From the NCBI RefSeq assembly GCF_014066305.1, contig NW_023501042.1:1172501-1236500 (forward strand): a DNA stretch of 64,000 nt, given 5' to 3'. Of this stretch, positions 10,201 through 26,187 are shown piece by piece (position 1 is the first letter of the stretch; each line of letters starts with the position of its first letter). This DNA is from Letharia columbiana (lineage: Eukaryota; Ascomycota; Lecanoromycetes; Lecanorales; Parmeliaceae). The notes beneath the pieces are model-generated. The model was not told the origin of the DNA. It searched no databases and worked only from the letters and a program-made list of their open reading frames with translations. Made by a program: the position numbers and the translations under genes.

Positions 10201-13200
10201 AAGCGTGTTATTAAGATATAAGAAATAGTTATTCTATAAGCGAGGTTCTAGATTAATAAATTCTCGAAAAAACTTAAATTTATTCTTATATAGGGCCTTA
10301 ATAAGCTTATCAGCTATCTATTTATTAGTAGAAATATATTTAAAATCTATATTATTATTAGCAATTTAGCTATATACTTAATAATATTAGATATTAATAT
10401 ACTTAATACAATTATAATATTAAGAATTCTTTATTAAAGCGATTACGCTTTAATTATTATTAAAAATAATAATTATTTAAAGTAATTTATTAAGGCGAAT
10501 TTAACTAAGTAATTTTTAAAATTAAATAACTTTCTTTATAGTTTAAGTCTAATTAATATATTTAATCTTATAGATAGATAATATAATAATAGCTTATCAC
10601 TTAAAAGACTAATTAATTACTTTATTTCTTAGATTATAAATATAATTTAAGATTAATTTATAAATATTATAATTATTAGCTTAGTCGAAGTTAATATAAT
10701 TAATTAAATCTTAGAGCAAACTTTTATAAATAAGATATTAGTAAATAATTATTTTAAAATATTAGAAGATATACTTAATAGTTATATAATAGACTTTAAT
10801 AGAGTTTAAAAAATATTATAAGATTATCGATATAGCGAATATAATATTTAATCTTATATCTAATATAATATATATAAGAGATTTAATAACTAATTAATAA
10901 GTTTTTAGTAACTTAGCAAATGTTATATAATTATTTTTAATAAAAAGCGATTATATATTAGTCTTTATAAGAGTAAATTATAACTTAAACTTTTATATTT
11001 TATAATATCTAAGAAATCGTTTAATATAGACTAATTAATTTAAATATAATATTTGATTAATATAGTTATAAGTTATAATTATATCTAAATAGTAATTATA
11101 GAGATTTAAATTAATTATTTTAAATTTAATATTAAGCGTATTCTTAATTTATTAAATATTAGACTAAAAAGAATTAATAATAAGAATATTATTTATATAG
11201 AGAATAATAATAATATTAATATCGAGATTAGTAAATATACTATAATTAATATTAATAGAAATAAAATCGATTTCTTATATATAGTTAATAAAGATATTAT
11301 ATTATATATATAGAGATTACTTTAAATTATAAAGTATCTTATTAAGCTTATAGACTTATTAAGAATACTTCTTTAAAGTAAAATCGATAGATTATTTTAT
11401 ATAGATCTTCTCTTCGACGTTTTTATAGAGGAAAGCGATTTTAATATCTATTTATTCTAGATTTTAATCTTTAATAGCGGCTAAAATAAAAATAGCCTTA
11501 TAGAATATAGGCTTAATTATTAAGACGAAGATTTTATTATAATTTAAATCTTCGCGTTATTTAAAATTATATATTATTTAGCGAGCTTTATAGCGAGTAA
11601 CTTTATTATTAGATCTATATTTTAAAGTATAAACCTATCTACTACGAAGTGCAATACGCTTATAAAATAGATTAATAAGAGTTTAGATATTATTCTCTTT
11701 TAGCGATACGAATTCTTCGATTATATTGTCTTTCTATTATTTATAAAAAAAAATTATTTATTATAATCTCTTTATAGATCTTTAACTTATATAATTTTAT
11801 ATTTATAGCTTAAATAACTATAATATAAAATATAAAAGAGTTTAAAGAGAGATTTCGCGGGATTAAATAAAGGTAATTAGAATATAAGAGTATATCGTCT
11901 TATATCGTAGAGGTAGACGGAGGCGTAATAATAGAAATATCTACGCCGAAGTTAAAAGGAGTTACTATAAGCTTTAAAGGCCTTAAAATAAATCTAAATA
12001 ACTAAATAAGTTTATTTATATCCATTATATTCATAGAAAAAAAATTTCTAGCTAAAAAAGACGCTATAAATCTAGGCGTATTTCTCTCTATAGCTAAATT
12101 ATTTAGTAATTAAGAAGATATTAAATCAAGTAAGAGTTCATTCTTTTCTCTATTCTATATAACTTTTAATAAGTATATAATATTACTGTCTAATAATAGT
12201 ATTTGATAAATATAATCGCTATTATAGTCTATAAGAATATCTTTTTAAACGCGATATTATTCTTTCTTTTATTTAGTAACTAATTTTCTTATTATAATAA
12301 AGTTTTTAATTTTAATACGCTTAATATATATTAGATAAGACTTATATCTAATATAAGCCTTATATAAAATAAGTTTATAGTCTATAATAGGGCTATAATT
12401 ATAAAGATAGTTTATTACTATTATAAGCTTTAGCTAAAATTTCTAATTAATATTAATATTCTTTATAATAATATTAATAGTATTAAAGAGAGTTTAACTA
12501 AGTCGTTTAACGATTTTATTTTATTCGAGGTTTTCTAATTAGATTAACTTTTAAATAATATTATAATTAATACGATAGATATCGAAATTATAGTTTTTAT
12601 ATTTATCTCTATAATTATTTTATAGATATTTAATAATAAAGTCGCTATATTCGTTACGAAGCTAAAAGCACTTAAAAGCGATAAAGATATTACTCTTTTA
12701 TTCGATAATCTTAATCTTGAAGCGTTTATTATAGTTATTTAGAAAGATAATAAAGTATTTTTCTCTATCGAAGCCGCGTGGGGTGATAAAATTATAGATA
12801 TCGATATAAATTAAATTATTTAATCTTTCCCCCGAGCGAATATAGGATTTATATAATATATTCTTCGTCTTTTTAATAGTATATAAAGCGTAAAACTTCG
12901 TTTTTATAATTTTTTTAATAAGATTTATACCCTTAAATAACTTAACGAGCTTTCGAATATTTTAATACTCTAAATAATCTATATACGAGTATATTAAAGA
13001 TTAAGAGTTTCTTCGTTAATTTTACGAGGTATATTATCGAAGTCGAAATCGAAATTAGAGTTAAAGGTATCAAACTTAGCGAGAATAGAAATACCTTTAT
13101 TTATTGAATTAGCTTTCTTCTTATATTTTAAAGTAATCTAAAGTATAACGAACTTTATATTATACTATTTAAGTATTAATATAAATATTAATTTAGCTTT

Positions 13201-13440
13201 AAACGATATTAATATAGATTTTAACTCTTATATATAAAAGATATATAGATTATTTTTCTATAATTAAGTAATAATATCACGATAACTAATTTTAATATTA
13301 TTTAAAACGAATTTCATAGATAGACTATTGCGTATTAATTATTTTTAAGAAATTAGATTAAAAGATAATCTGGGAAGATAAAGAATATTAATAAGAATTA
13401 ATTTCTTCTTCTTACTATTAATAATAATACTAAGATATAC
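10201..13440 (-). pseudogene. B gag-pol pseudogene (Copia polyprotein)
   Basis: Read on -, 11188-11199 encodes YINN after LY, the mutated RT site YVDD, followed by I-L. At 10675-10704 the RNase H box reads NYINFD-stop-AN (GYTDxDWAxD in the family). Near 10290-10350 a YISTNKQIAD-like block and, upstream of it, a KHIDI-like block mark the RNase H tail. Integrase and gag should lie in 11500-13440 but are too decayed to delimit. The 5' end was cut off by the E4 insertion and continues at 31099-31603. Multiple stops make it non-functional. Confidence 0.78.
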
Positions 13441-13448
13441 TTTACTAA

Positions 13449-13577
13449 TATTCGATAGAAACTAAGAGAGTTCTATAAAAGAAAAGAGCGACTAGATATA
13501 AATATACTAAGGTGTATTACGTAATTATATTATATAATCGCTAAGACGCTAAGAGTTATATAATTCGAATTCTAATA
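13449..13577 (-). repeat. 3' LTR of E4, partly degraded
   Basis: It matches the reverse-complemented family A LTR from AGAGTTCTATAAAAG through CGCTAAGACGCTAAGAG to AATTCTAATA, then runs into CTCCCCTTTATATA of the internal region. About 20 bp seem to be missing or scrambled at the left end relative to 30949. TCACGTGA sites are mutated to TTACGTAA-like forms. Confidence 0.7.
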
Positions 13578-13690
13578 CTCCCCTTTATATATATTCTTTT
13601 ATACGCGAAATTTGATAGATATAAAGTTTAACGCTAATAGTATTAAAATCGAATAGATAAGATAAAAATAATTTAATTAATTTTTATTAG

Positions 13691-14038
13691 AGTTTAATAT
13701 TAAGTAATTAAAGTAAAGTTTAAATTAAATAATTAAAGTAAAGTTTAAAGTTAAATAATTAAAAGTAAGTTTTAATATTAAATAATTAAAATAAAGTTTA
13801 AATTAATAATTAAAGTAAGTTTAATATTAAATAATTAAAGTAAAGTTTAAGTTAAATAGTTAAAAATTTAATATTAAATAATTAAGTTTAAGTTTAAATT
13901 AAATAATTAAAGTAAACGTTAAATAATTAAATTAAAGTTAAAGTTAGATAATTAAAGTAAGTTTAGATATTAAATAATTAAAATAAAGTTTAAGTTAAAT
14001 AATTAAAGTAAGTTTAGCGCCTAAGTAATTAAAGTAAA
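13691..14038 (-). repeat. Expanded minisatellite in E4 3' region
   Basis: About 14 units of roughly 25 bp, RIP-altered (TAATTAAAGTAAAGTTTAA alternating with TAATTAAAGTAAGTTTAATA). It corresponds to the E2 array at 9175-9310 in reverse complement, where G/C positions remain. Two alternating unit types suggest an ancestral dimer unit. Confidence 0.75.
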
Positions 14039-17000
14039 AAGTCGAAATCTAAAAACGACTATATTAAATAATCCCAAATTCCACTTTTTATTAAAAAACG
14101 ATTTTTCGAAAATTTTATTTTCTAGGCTATCTAATATATATTAAAAATCGATTAATTTAAGATCGAAGGATATTCGTAGAGAGTAACTAAATAAAATAAT
14201 TAAAAGAAATTCTTTATTTTATATATTACGATCGGCTATAAGGCTTCTATAAGATTATTTTAGATATCTAATTTTTAATAATAATAGTTAATAGTAATAG
14301 TAATATAGATAAGAATATTTTAAAAGAGCTTTAAAGATTTAATAGCGATAGCGGTAATAGCGTTAAAGAAATAGCTATTTTAATATAAAATAGCGAGTTT
14401 ATAGAGTATTAAGTCTAAGGCTTCGATACGAGCGACTTAAATAAATTATTTAAACTACGAGAATTAATAAAATAGCTTCTCTAAAGTTAAAGTTAACTTT
14501 TCTAAATAGATAATATTATAAACAATATTTTATCTTAATTAATATATAAAACTTCTTAAATTTATTCTTAAATAATATCTTAATAAATTTATTAATTATC
14601 TATTATTTAATAAAAATATATTTAAAAGTAATAATATTAGTAATAACTTATTCTTATATATAATAATATTAAATATTAATATACTTAATATATATATAAA
14701 ATTAAGAATTTTTAATAAAAATTATAATATTTTAATTATTATAATAAATAATAATAGTCTATATATACTTAGCGCTAAAATTAAATTAATTAAAAAGTTT
14801 ATATAATTAAATTATCTTTTTAATAATTCTATATCTAATTAATATATTTAATTTTATATAAAAATAACATTATAATAAATTATTATTTTAATAATTAATT
14901 AATAATAATATTATTTATATTAAAGATATAATTAAAGATAAAATATTAAATATTTTAATTATTTATCTAATTCGTATTTATATAATTAATAAATAATTTT
15001 AAATCTTCTTTAAATATTAATTATTAATTTTTAATATTATTTAAATATTAAAAAATACGCTTAATAGTCTTTTAATAGAATTTATCAAGATTTAAAATAT
15101 ATCTAAAGATTATTAAAATAATAAATATAAGATTAAATTAAATATCTAATATTATATATATAAATAATTTTATAATTAATTAATAAATATAGCGAGATTA
15201 ATTAATAGAGATAAAATTATCTTTAATAATATAAAATTTATTATTATTAATAAAAGTAAGCGATAGCGTAAAGCTTAATATATTATATTTCTTTAGAAAT
15301 TTCTTAATATAATCTTTTTAATTAAGGCGTAGAATTCGATTAATATAATTTTTAATAATTATTATATTAAGATAATAGATATAAAATTTTAAATTAATTA
15401 TCTTAAACTTCTTATTAAACTTATTCTTAATATTTTATATTTTAATTTTATTAAAATTTATAAATAGAATATTATTTATATAAATAGCGATAATAATAAT
15501 ATTATTAATAAATATAGAGAGATTAATAATAATAAGATTTAAAATTTAATTTCTTTAAATAGATTATAAGAATATTATATTAAATTTTAAAGAATTATTT
15601 TAAATTATAAAATATCTTAATAAGCTTATATATCTTATTCTTTTAATCTTTAATCTTAAAGTTAATAAATTAAATAATATAAATTATCTTTTTAATATCA
15701 TTATATAAAAAATAATTTTAATATTTATTTATTTAAGTTTTTAATTTAAAATAGTTATTAATATAAAGATTACTTTATAACTTATAAACTTAATAATAAA
15801 AATAAAGATTTTATTAAAATTAATTTCTTTTTATTATTTAAAATTATAAATAATTTAGCGAGCTTTATATTATATAATCTTCTTTATAAAATTACACTTA
15901 AGCTTATAAATCTATTAATCTTTTAAAATATATATATTTAATAAAAGATTTATTAGAGTTTAAGTTTTATTAATAATAAGCGAGTTAATTTTTTTTTTTA
16001 TAATAATTTTTTAATATATCTTATAATAAGAGTTTAATATAATTTTTTTATAGATTTAAGATTTATAGAATTTAAAAAGAAAGGCTTTTATTAATAGCGC
16101 TAGAGGATCTAAAAAGAGTTTTTTATATACTCTTAAGATATCGAATAAATAATTTATCATTAAAATTAAATTATAATTATTTATAAAGCAAGTAATAAAT
16201 TTAAAAGATATCGTTATAGAGGCTATAAAGAGAGTTTTATTATTAAATATATTAGATAATTATTTTTCTAAAGATTTTAAATTAACTAAAACTATTAATT
16301 AAGCTCTTTTAAAAATTTAAATAAAATTAAATAAATTATTAACTTTATCTTTAATAAAAATTATTTATCTCTTTTAGCGATTTTTCTTTAAAATTATAGA
16401 TAAAGAGAAAGATAACTTTTAAGATAATTAATAATTTTAATAAATCGACGATTATTATAATAGATTATTATTTTAATATTATTATATATATTCTTCTTTA
16501 AAATAAAAGAATATAAACTTAAAAGAAATATTATTAAATTATTTAATATTAAAAATAATAATAATTTTATTATTATTTAAAGAGTATATAATAAAAATAA
16601 TCTTAATAATTTATAAGTTATTTCTTAATTATATAATTTTAATACTTTTTTTAATTAATAACTTTAAATATAATTTAATAAAAATCTATTTATTTAATAA
16701 TATATAGATAAAGAAATATTAAAAGAAAAATTAATATAAATTTTAAAAGAAGTAATATCTTATTTAATTATAAATTAGTAATTATATAAATAATTTTTAA
16801 TATAAATAAACTCGATTTAATACTTTTATAATAGATCGCTTTTTTTAAATATTATATTAATTTTATATTAAATAATAATATTTAATTATTTAAATTTATT
16901 ATTTATTTAAAAATTTTTTAATATAATATCTTTTTAAATAATTTCTCTAAATAAATAAAAGACTTTTATTTTATAATTTTAATATTTTATATTATAATTA

Positions 17001-19410
17001 AAGCGAAGGCGAGTATAATAATAATTATTATATTTTATATTATTAAGAAATAGCTTAAATATAATAAAAATAAATTTATTAAATTTATTTAATAGAAGAT
17101 AGATATCAAAGTATAAAATAAAATTATTTAAAAAGATAATTATAAATATATAGTTATTATAAAAAATATTAAATAATCTCTAAAGATTAATATAAATTAA
17201 GTTATTTTTTTATCTTTTAAAAATAATATAACGTTTATAAAATTTTATTTTAAGACTAACTATAAAATATAACTTATAAATATTATTAAAAAAAGATTTA
17301 AAAAGATTTATTTTAATATATATTTTAATTATCTTTTTAATATTTTAAGTATCTAAATAATTTATATAAATATATTATATATATAAAATATTCTTATTAA
17401 TTTAAAACTCTTATTTATTAGAGAGCTTTATAGATTTAATAAAAAATTTATTATAAATAAGAATTTTTTTATTAATAACGATTAAGGCTAGAGAGATATT
17501 TTTTAAATATTAAGTATATAAAAATAACTTTAAATATATTTAAAGAAAAACTACTATTTTTTTATAAAAAGATCATCTAAAGAATAAAAGAAAGCGAGTA
17601 TTATTACTTCTTTAATTATTTTTTAAAAATTAAATTAAAATTATACTCTAATATATATTAAATATTATTAAAAATTTAAATACACTTAATATTTTTTATT
17701 TTATATTTAAGATTAATATTATTAAAGTTAATAGCTATATAGCTATTATTAATAAGTTTATTAATAAAAAAAAAATTTTTAAAATCTAGAGAAGATTTTA
17801 AAGATTAAGAAATTATAAATAATATATTAAGTATAAGTATAATTATAAAATTAAAGAGAGAAATATTATCGCTATAATAAAAAGTATAATCATAAAAACT
17901 CTATTTAAAAGTATAATCTTAACAAATTTAAAAAAATTTATTATTTAAGATTTAAGAGTTAATAATAAATATAATAGCGATATAAGTAAGATAATAAAGT
18001 AATATATTATTATAAATTAAATAGTTATAATAGTTACTCTAATATTAGAAAATTAATTCTTCTTCTTCTTAAACTTTTTAAATTTAAATTTAGTATTAAT
18101 ATTATTATTTTCTCGATTATTTTTTCTATTTTAGCTACTATAACTATTATAACCTCTATTTTTTAAAACTTAAAATTCTTCCGCGAGCGTATTTATACTT
18201 TAATTATTTGAGATACTTTTTAATAAAGTAAAAATTCTTATTATAAATAATATAGAACTTATAAATCTATATTTAGATATAAAAGTTAATAAAATTAATA
18301 TTATTCTAAATATAATATTTAACTAATATAGACGTTATAGAAATAAAAATAAAATATTTATTTTAATATAGATAGCTATTATATAAGTATTAAAAAACTT
18401 AATAAATTTAATAAAATTAAAAATAATATTAAGCTATTATATTCTAGCGTAAATTAATATAAATTTAAAAGATTTATCTTTATTATAAGAGTTATAATTT
18501 TAATTATAGATCTTATAATACTAAGTATATTAATTATCTAAGCTTTTATAAAAGTAATAAATCTTTTAATTCTTATTAATAATAAAGGAATTTTTTTAGA
18601 TAAGTTATTAATCTTATATAATAGGCTAATAATCTAATTAATATAGATCTATAATTTATTTTTATAAATAGTAAGAATAAGAGATTTTAGTCTCTAAATA
18701 ATAGAGCTAAGAATATCTAATTTATAAAGTTTATATTTTTTTAATCTTTTTTAGATAACTATAGTATTAATATAACTCTTAATAAAATTTATAATATACA
18801 CTAATTTATATTATAATATCTACGTCGATAATAGCTTTAAGAGTATTTTTTATAAATTATTAATTAATTATAACTCTTATAATAATCGCTAGATAAGAGA
18901 TTAATTAAACTATATCGATTTTAATATAATATTAAAAATCTAATAAAATAAAGAAATCTTATATATTCTATTTTTATTTATAATAATTTAAAGTATTTTT
19001 AAATATAATTTAATAAAGTTAATTTAAATTAGTTAAAAGCTTAATATCGATATATTTAAATATAATATTATTTATAAAAAAATTAATTTAATTTTATATT
19101 TAAAATTTAAATAAAGTAAAGCTTTAATAAAAATTTAAATTTAAGAATAAGATTTATAATATAATAGAGTTTAATATGAGTAAATAGAGTAGATAATATA
19201 ATAAAATAATTTTTATAAATTTAAAAATTTTTTTTAAATAAATTTTAAAAAAAAATATATAATTAAATATAATATTATTTCTATATAATAATAGAATTAA
19301 AAAAATTTTTTAAAATATTTATAATTATTTTAAGTATATAAAGAAAGTTTTGCTAAGTTTTAAAATTAGCTCAATATAACTTAAAGCTTTATTTAAAAAA
19401 AAATTTTATT
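14039..19410 (-). pseudogene. E4 3' non-coding part and gag-pol pseudogene (Copia)
   Basis: 14039-14500 is non-coding DNA with the hairpin at 14081-14101. The - strand then carries the RNase H tail (about 14570-15000), the RT active site as YINN at 15471-15482 (YVDD ancestrally) and degraded integrase/gag beyond. It aligns with H at 32300-34545 and 40807-43750 almost base for base, with E4 more AT-shifted. The 34546 LINE target is intact here (ATTATATATATTCTTC near 16481-16500), which gives the empty-site reference. Near 19400 the alignment with H fades into homopolymer runs. Confidence 0.78.
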
Positions 19411-19891
<481 letters not shown>

Positions 19892-20160
19892 GATATATTT
19901 ATATATAGTTCATATAGCGTAGATAACTCGTTTTTGAAATCTATCGTCCCCACTATTCAGTTATAATAGGCATTTTCTCGACTAGTAAATAGACTGTTTT
20001 AGAATAATATATGTTTTCTTAGATTAGAGAGTCGAATAAACTATTTTTAAAAACCTACTATTAAGATAAATAATTCGTCTTATATAACTACTTCATTTTA
20101 TTTAATTCTATAATTTAGATAACTCTATATTTAATAATAACTAGTTATCAACTTTATATA

Positions 20161-20246
20161 TCTATTTAAAAATCTATTAAAAATCTATTAAAGATCTATT
20201 AAAGATCTATTAAAGATCTATTAAAGATCTTTTAAAGATCTTTTAG
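20161..20246. repeat. Tandem repeat, 12-bp unit AAAGATCTATTA
   Basis: About seven units: first AAAAATCTATTA forms, then AAAGATCTATTA, then AAAGATCTTTTA. It lies about 270 bp inside the left edge of the 10.4-kb block. Reverse-complement related AATAGATT motifs lie at about 30240-30262 near the right edge. Confidence 0.7.
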
Positions 20247-23200
20247 TTCTATCTCCGTAGATATCAAATTATTTAAATTAAGTATTACTTTTATTTCACA
20301 TAATAAATCAAATCTAGTCGATATTAATTTATATATATATCTTATATATTAATAATTACTATTATTTATAAAATATATTATATAAGTAAAAGTATAATTA
20401 ATTAGTAATATAAGTAGTTACCCTCTTTATATCCCTCTAATCTTATTTATTCTATTTTCTTATACGCTTTATAATATTTATTTAATCTCTAGCTATTATA
20501 AGTTAATTAGTAATCTTTTATTAATAAAATACTTATAAAGCGATATATTAGAGTTAAAAAGCGATATATATTTAATAATATTTATATATTTTTTATATTT
20601 ACTAGATTAAATAATTAGCGATATTAAAGTATATATAATAGAAGCGTAGATAAATTATATATCTTAATTATATTATATTATCTACGTTAAATAGAATTTT
20701 ATTTATAATCTAATTACGTTATAATTAATATACCTCTTCTATTTATAATATTAACTTATTATATATTAGAAGACTCTTTAAACTTTAAATAAAGGCGCGC
20801 TAAGAATAAAAGAATAAAAAGAGATATATAATAGAAATATAATACTATTAGATAGATAATATACTAGAGAAAAAGCTAATTTAGAGAATAGTTCTGTTAG
20901 CTTAATTCTCGCTAATAATATAAAAGAATATATCTACTTTTAAGTAGATAGAAAAAGAAAAAAAGCTAATCTATTTATAATATAAGATTAGCTATTTAAG
21001 TTATTATATTATATAAATATTTTTAATATATCTATAAATTAAATTTATAAACTATCTAATATCGTATAGATATTTCTAATATATCTATAAATTAAGCTGA
21101 TAAGTTATCTAATTTATAGAATTATAAAAATTATTTATATTCTCTATATCTCTATTATAAATAACTTATCGCTATTATATAATCTAGAATAGAAAATACT
21201 TATATATAAATTTATTAATGTATTAATATTTATCGCTATAGATATAAGTTATAATAGCTAATATCTCTAATTATTATTAATTTAAAAGAAATATTAATCT
21301 AAATATAATAATAAAAGATATAAAAGCTAAAAGTATAAGAACGCTATATAGCTATTAGTAAAATATAAAAATACTACTATATAAAAGAGCGTTATTAATA
21401 AATATAAAGAGAGTATAAAAGAGTAAGAATAAAAGAGATATTTTAGAAATAATTTAAGAATAACTTATTATATATTAAGATATATCTTATAATTATTTAT
21501 TATATTTATCTATATAGCTAGATTATAAATTAATTATATCTAATTATTATTATTATAATATTAAAAAATTAAAAAAGAAATAACTTATTTCTTTAATATC
21601 TTTTATTTTAATTTATATTAAAATTATTATATAGCTATAATATTCTATAATCTATTATCTTCTAATTAAATAATTTACTTATTCTTAACTCTATTTAATA
21701 ATATACTATACTTTCTATAGATTTTTAAATAATATTCTTATATCTAAAAATAATTAAACTAAGAATATCTCTATTAAAATATTCATATTTTATTTTAGAA
21801 AAGCTCTCTTTAAAATAGACTATATAAACTAATAATTTCTATACTCTAATTATCTTAAATAAGCTCTTCGCTATTATTCTTTAAATAATTATTAAAAATA
21901 AAATTAATAATAAGATAGAGATTAATAAATAAACTTTATAGATAGAATAAAAAGTTAATAATCTAATACTATAACTCTATAAAAATAATAGCTATATTCT
22001 AAAGATATATATATATATATATATCTAGAGAGATAATAAGTCTAATTTATTAATTATATAAAGACGTTAATATTATAATAACTAGCTTTTTAAAAAAAAA
22101 AAAATCTTAGAAAATTATATTACGCTCTTTATATATCTAGTAAAAAATTATTTAAAGTTAACTCTATCTTTATAAGTCTAATATTTTAAATCTACTTCTT
22201 CGCTAAATTAGCTAATTTATAATAAATAAAATATAAATATAAAATAGAAATATAGAAAATTAATAAAGAGCTTATTTATCTATATTATTTAACTTATACT
22301 TTAATCTCCTTAATAACTCCTATCTCCTTATTATTTTTATCTTAAATAAAATATTTTATTTAAAATAAAATATTGTCTAAATTAATAGCTTATTAAAATA
22401 TATAAAAATAAAATATTTAATTTATATATTAGTCTAAAAATAGATTTATTAATTTATATAAATTAAATATTATAATTATAATTTAATAAAAGGACTTAAT
22501 CGCCTCTCTTTAAGCCCTCTTTAATTCTATTATTATACTTTTTATAACTTATATATAAAATATAATACTTTCTTATATCGATATTTAGAAGCTTAATAAT
22601 TTATATTATCTTCGATAATTTTTAATAAAAAACTTTAAAAATAAGAGTCGAGTTTTAATTCTCTAAAGTTCTATACTATAGTTACTTTAATAAATAATTT
22701 AATATATTTTTTAAAAAGCTTATATAAGAAGATATTATTAATTTAAGCTAAGTCGAAATTTTAAATAATAATAAAATCTTCGATATTAAATATAATTCAA
22801 TATTTAAATATTCTATTATAATTTATTAATAACTATTTATTCTATATAGCGATTTTTATAGCTATTATTAAGTTTATATATATAAATAAATAATAGAGAT
22901 ATAAAAGCTATTAAAGAAAGAAGAGTTAGATATCTTATTAATTTATAAAATTAAACTTTTAATACTATTATAACTTAACGCGTTTAAATAAAATAATATT
23001 AAACTCTTTATAATCTATCTTATAGATATATTATAATAATATTAAAAATAAATTATTAAGAGTAAATTAATTAGATTATAAAGGCTATTTTAAATTCTTT
23101 ATAATATATTTATAATCTAAATATCTTAACGCTAGCGATTTTTTATAAACTATATCTTAAATAATTATTATTTAAAATTAATATAAGTTATTTTTTTTAA

Positions 23201-26134
23201 TATCTAGCTTAGAGTAGAGTAATAAGTTAATTAAAAAAATAAAATACTTTAAATATATTCTTATTATCTTTATTATTAATCTAGATTTAATAGATATATA
23301 TAAATTAATAAGAATAAAGCGTAGAGTTTAATATAAGCTCTCTTTACTAAATAAAATCTTTTTTATATTTTAAAAATTAATTTAAATTATTATTTTTTTA
23401 AAGAATTTTTTTATTAGATTAACGTAGAGGCAATAAATAAAATAAATTCTATATATATTCTTTTTTTTTTTTAAAAATAATATAATTATTAAATAATATT
23501 TTTTAATTTATTTTTTTATATATATTTAAATATATTATAACGTTATAGAATACTATTACTTACTTTATAATATCGCTCTTAATCTCAAAAATCTTTATTA
23601 AATACTTATATTTTAAATAATCTAAGTATTATAACTCGCTATTTTTAAATATACTTTCTACTTTAAAATTATTATCTAAAAAATTAATTAATATTATTTA
23701 TTTAAAGAAGATAGAGATAATTATTACGCTTAAAGTTCTTAAAATAAATAAGAGTAACGTATTAATAGAGTTTTTAAAATATCTTTCTTAATTATAATAG
23801 TAATAATATTATATTCTTTCAATTTATTTAGCTTATATTCTATATTAAAATTATAATATTATTTTTAATTATAATAATATAATATATAATAATTAAATTA
23901 ATATTATTAAGATTTAATATTAAAGATATTATTATTTCTATAACTTTTAAATATATAGAATTAATTAATTTAAATTATAATTAAATTTATAAAAGTAGAA
24001 ATATAATAATTAAGAGTTTACTATATTCTTATATTTAATAACTAATAAAATAATATTTAAATAATTTTAATTAATTTTAATTAGATAAAAAGAGAAAGTA
24101 TTAAAGTTTAATATAGTAGGTATTAATACTAATATTAATAAGTATAATAATAAATAATATATATTATACTTATTTAATAATTCTAATATATTTTAAATAT
24201 ATTATATTTCTAACTTAATTATATATAATATTTAGAGATAATATAATAATAATTAGCGAAGTCTTTTTAACTTTTATCTTTATACTTTAAAAGAATTTAA
24301 TATTATTTATAAACGTATTATTTTTAATTCGCTTATATAAGATTTAATAATTATAGCGAATATTAATTATAATATTAAAAGTTAAATCTACTTTTTACTT
24401 CTTTATAACTAAATATTTTAAATATTTTTTATTAATAATCGAAGATATAAAGCTAAAATCCTTTTATTATTATTTTATATCTTCTATAAAAACTATAATA
24501 TAGACGTATATAAATATATCTATATTATTAAGATTAATTTTAATATTATAATTTAAAGCTATTAATTTAAACTTTAGAATTTTAATTATATTTTTAAAAT
24601 TATTAATATATAAATTAAGTATTAAGAATAATATATTAACTCTTTATTTTCTCTTTTATTAATTTAGACTAGCGATTATAATATAAATCTCTTATTAAAA
24701 ATTAATATATATTTTAATATAAATTAAATATATTAATAAAGATAAAAAGAGAAATTAAAAGATATAGAGATATAATAAAGCTAGCTAGATATATATATTT
24801 ATATATATTTAATTTTAATACTTTATAAATAGATATAAAGAGCTATAATAAATAAGTATTTTTATTATTAAGTTTAAAAATTTAATATATTATAAATCTT
24901 AATTAATATATTAATATATTTCTATTTAATCTAATATCTAACCCCTTATAGCGATAATTAAAATATATATTAATTTTTCTAATATTAATTTATTCTTAAT
25001 TTAAATAAAGAGTTTTTTATTTTAAGAGAAATAGTTTTTTAGCTATTAAGTGCGTTAATATCAAAAAATCTAATTTTTTTAATCTAAAAGCGCTTGCAAT
25101 ATAAAGCGAATTTATAAGAATTTCAATTTAATTAATTATTTTTCTAATAATTATTTTATTTCTATTAATTATAGCGATATAAGCTATATAATATATATAA
25201 CTATTTTAATAAAAATAATTCTTTTTTTTATAATAATAATAGATAATATTAGAGAGAAAGATTAAAGTTTAATTAAGATAAAATATATATTCTCTTAAAT
25301 AAAACTTAATAAAAGAAATATATATTAAAGAGTAATAGAGCTTAAAAAATTAATTAATAAAATATACTAATTTCTATATAAATTTTAACGCGAAATTTAA
25401 TTAATAAAAGTATAATCTTAAATAGCTTAATAAGATTAAAGAAATATATTATATTCTTTATAACTCGAACTTTCTTCTATTTACTTTATATTAAAAATAT
25501 TTTTATATTATATTTATTTTCTAATATTATAATTATATTAATAATAACTATATATTAATATATTTCTTAAAAATTATAATAAAGCGAAGAAGATCTTTAA
25601 GCGTTTATAAATTTTTAAGAAAATTAAATATCTTTAATAAATTTTAATAGTTTTATTAAGTAATATTAAATATCTTATATTATAAGCTTAATATTATTAA
25701 AAATATCTTTATCTTCTAACTAGCTCGCTTATATAGTATTTTTTTAAATAAATTTATTATTAAAGAATAATATAAAGATAGTAATATACTTTTATTAGAA
25801 GATATAATAAATTTATTTTAAGCTAGCTTATCGAACTTATTTAAAAAAATTTATTAAGAAAATTTAGAAGATAAGAGAAGACTAGATAGCGTATTAATAG
25901 AGATCTTTAAGAATAAAGAATTAAGATTATTAACTAAAGCTTTATAAATAAAATCTTCTACTTTTATATTCTTTATATACTTAAATAGATTATTAATAAT
26001 AGAGATAGCGTTTTTAAAGGTTAATAAAAGTATATATATTAATATTAGAAAATTTATATTAAAATTATTATTAATAATAATCTTAAATAATATAAATATC
26101 TTATTTTATAATATAATCTTTATAAATTTTATAG

Positions 26135-26187
26135 ATTTTATAAACTTATTAGACTTTATAGACTTATTAGACTTTATAGACTTATTA
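26135..26187. repeat. 18-bp tandem repeat
   Basis: Nearly three units of GACTTTATAGACTTATTA, the first degenerate. It lies within the unassigned block and is not linked to any recognisable reading frame. Confidence 0.6.

Noticed and set aside
13691..14038. Regular repeats considered as a CRISPR array
   Set aside because: Units are contiguous with no unique spacers, the genome is fungal, and the same array lies at the homologous place in E2 and H: it is a minisatellite of the retrotransposon.
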